Made by a program: the position numbers and the translations under genes. The notes under the pieces were generated by a model. It saw only the letters and a list, made by a program, of their open reading frames with translations. It was not told where the DNA came from and ran no database searches. Positions 63,975 through 64,000 of a stretch of 64,000 nucleotides of DNA are shown piece by piece. Numbering within the stretch: position 1 is the first letter of the stretch; each line of letters opens with the position of its first letter. This stretch comes from Anseranas semipalmata (taxonomy: Eukaryota; Chordata; Aves; Anseriformes; Anseranatidae): the NCBI GenBank assembly GCA_013399115.1, contig VXAA01006070.1:636396-700395 (forward strand), read 5' to 3'.

Positions 63975-64000
63975 TTGAAAGAATCATATCATAGAATCAT
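63975..64000 (-). mobile_element. Start of a CR1 LINE 3' tail at the window edge, minus orientation
   Basis: The last bases read GAATCATATCATAGAATCAT, the reverse complement of the CR1 terminal ATTCTATG repeats. The body of the element should lie beyond the right edge. Confidence 0.75.

Larger units (their letters stand above)
1..64000 (-). other. MDGA2: Internal part of the MDGA2 locus (five exons, six introns or intron parts)
   Basis: All recognisable coding sequence lies on the minus strand and translates in order into Ig2, Ig3, Ig4 and Ig5 of MDGA2. This is family knowledge applied to what the translation shows: several long stretches match the MDGA2 protein as I know it, and the order of the exons is the order of the domains. 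MDGA2 is a GPI-linked neuronal surface protein with six Ig domains, a fibronectin-like region and a MAM domain. It binds neuroligins and restrains synapse formation. The first exons lie to the right of the window and the last exons to the left. The very large introns fit MDGA2, which is also a very long gene in mammals. MDGA1 is the paralogue and the only serious alternative; the peptide wording fits MDGA2 better. Confidence 0.93.
54924..64000 (-). other. MDGA2: Intron before the Ig2 exons (partial, at least 9.1 kb)
   Basis: This is intron sequence ending with AG at 54925-54924. The upstream exon, expected to complete Ig1, is beyond the right edge. It contains weak ancient repeats near 55.1 and 61.5 kb, an old CR1 copy near 57.6-58.1 kb and CR1 ends near 63.1 and 63.98 kb. 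The stretches 56.1-56.9 kb and 58.5-59.1 kb are AT-rich with homeodomain-like sites. From 59.1 to 61.4 kb nothing is recognised. Confidence 0.85.

Noticed and set aside
1..64000. Prokaryotic-type operons, CRISPR arrays, tRNA or rRNA genes, proviruses
   Set aside because: The sequence shows vertebrate exon-intron structure, CR1 LINEs and no paired long terminal repeats, cloverleaf genes or spacer arrays. I found no support for any of these.

Overview
This is a piece of a bird genome. It is AT-rich, has no bacterial-type gene packing, and is strewn with CR1 LINE fragments, several ending in the CR1 tail that reads as repeats of ATTCTATG. There are no Alu- or L1-like elements. The exact bird cannot be named from what is visible. 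A 33-base N gap and one isolated N mark it as draft assembly.

The window holds one recognisable gene, on the minus strand: the middle of MDGA2 (MAM domain-containing glycosylphosphatidylinositol anchor protein 2), a GPI-anchored neuronal surface protein of the immunoglobulin superfamily. Five coding exons are present, running from right to left: 54727-54923 (first part of Ig2), 51220-51352 (rest of Ig2), 33289-33558 (Ig3), 14214-14543 (Ig4) and 777-1070 (Ig5). Every splice site is canonical AG/GT and the reading frame continues through all five (197+133+270+330+294 bases, 1224 in total). The exons for the signal peptide and Ig1 lie beyond the right edge. Those for Ig6, the fibronectin-like region, the MAM domain and the GPI signal lie beyond the left edge.

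The other 98 percent is intron: 776+ bases, 13.1 kb, 18.7 kb, 17.7 kb, 3.4 kb and 9.1+ kb, reading left to right. The introns contain CR1 LINE pieces in both orientations. The largest are at 10.9-12.5 kb, 26.7-27.6 kb, 38.85-39.87 kb and 45.4-46.2 kb. There are also a few much older amniote repeats, simple repeats (a perfect octamer array at 2.7 kb, AT and A/T tracts), GC- and CpG-rich patches near 3.2-3.5 kb and 5.7-6.0 kb, and several homeodomain/POU-site-rich AT stretches that could be conserved noncoding elements.

I see no second protein-coding gene, tRNA, rRNA, CRISPR array, retroviral provirus or new biological system. The findings are local curiosities inside the introns of a known gene, graded accordingly.
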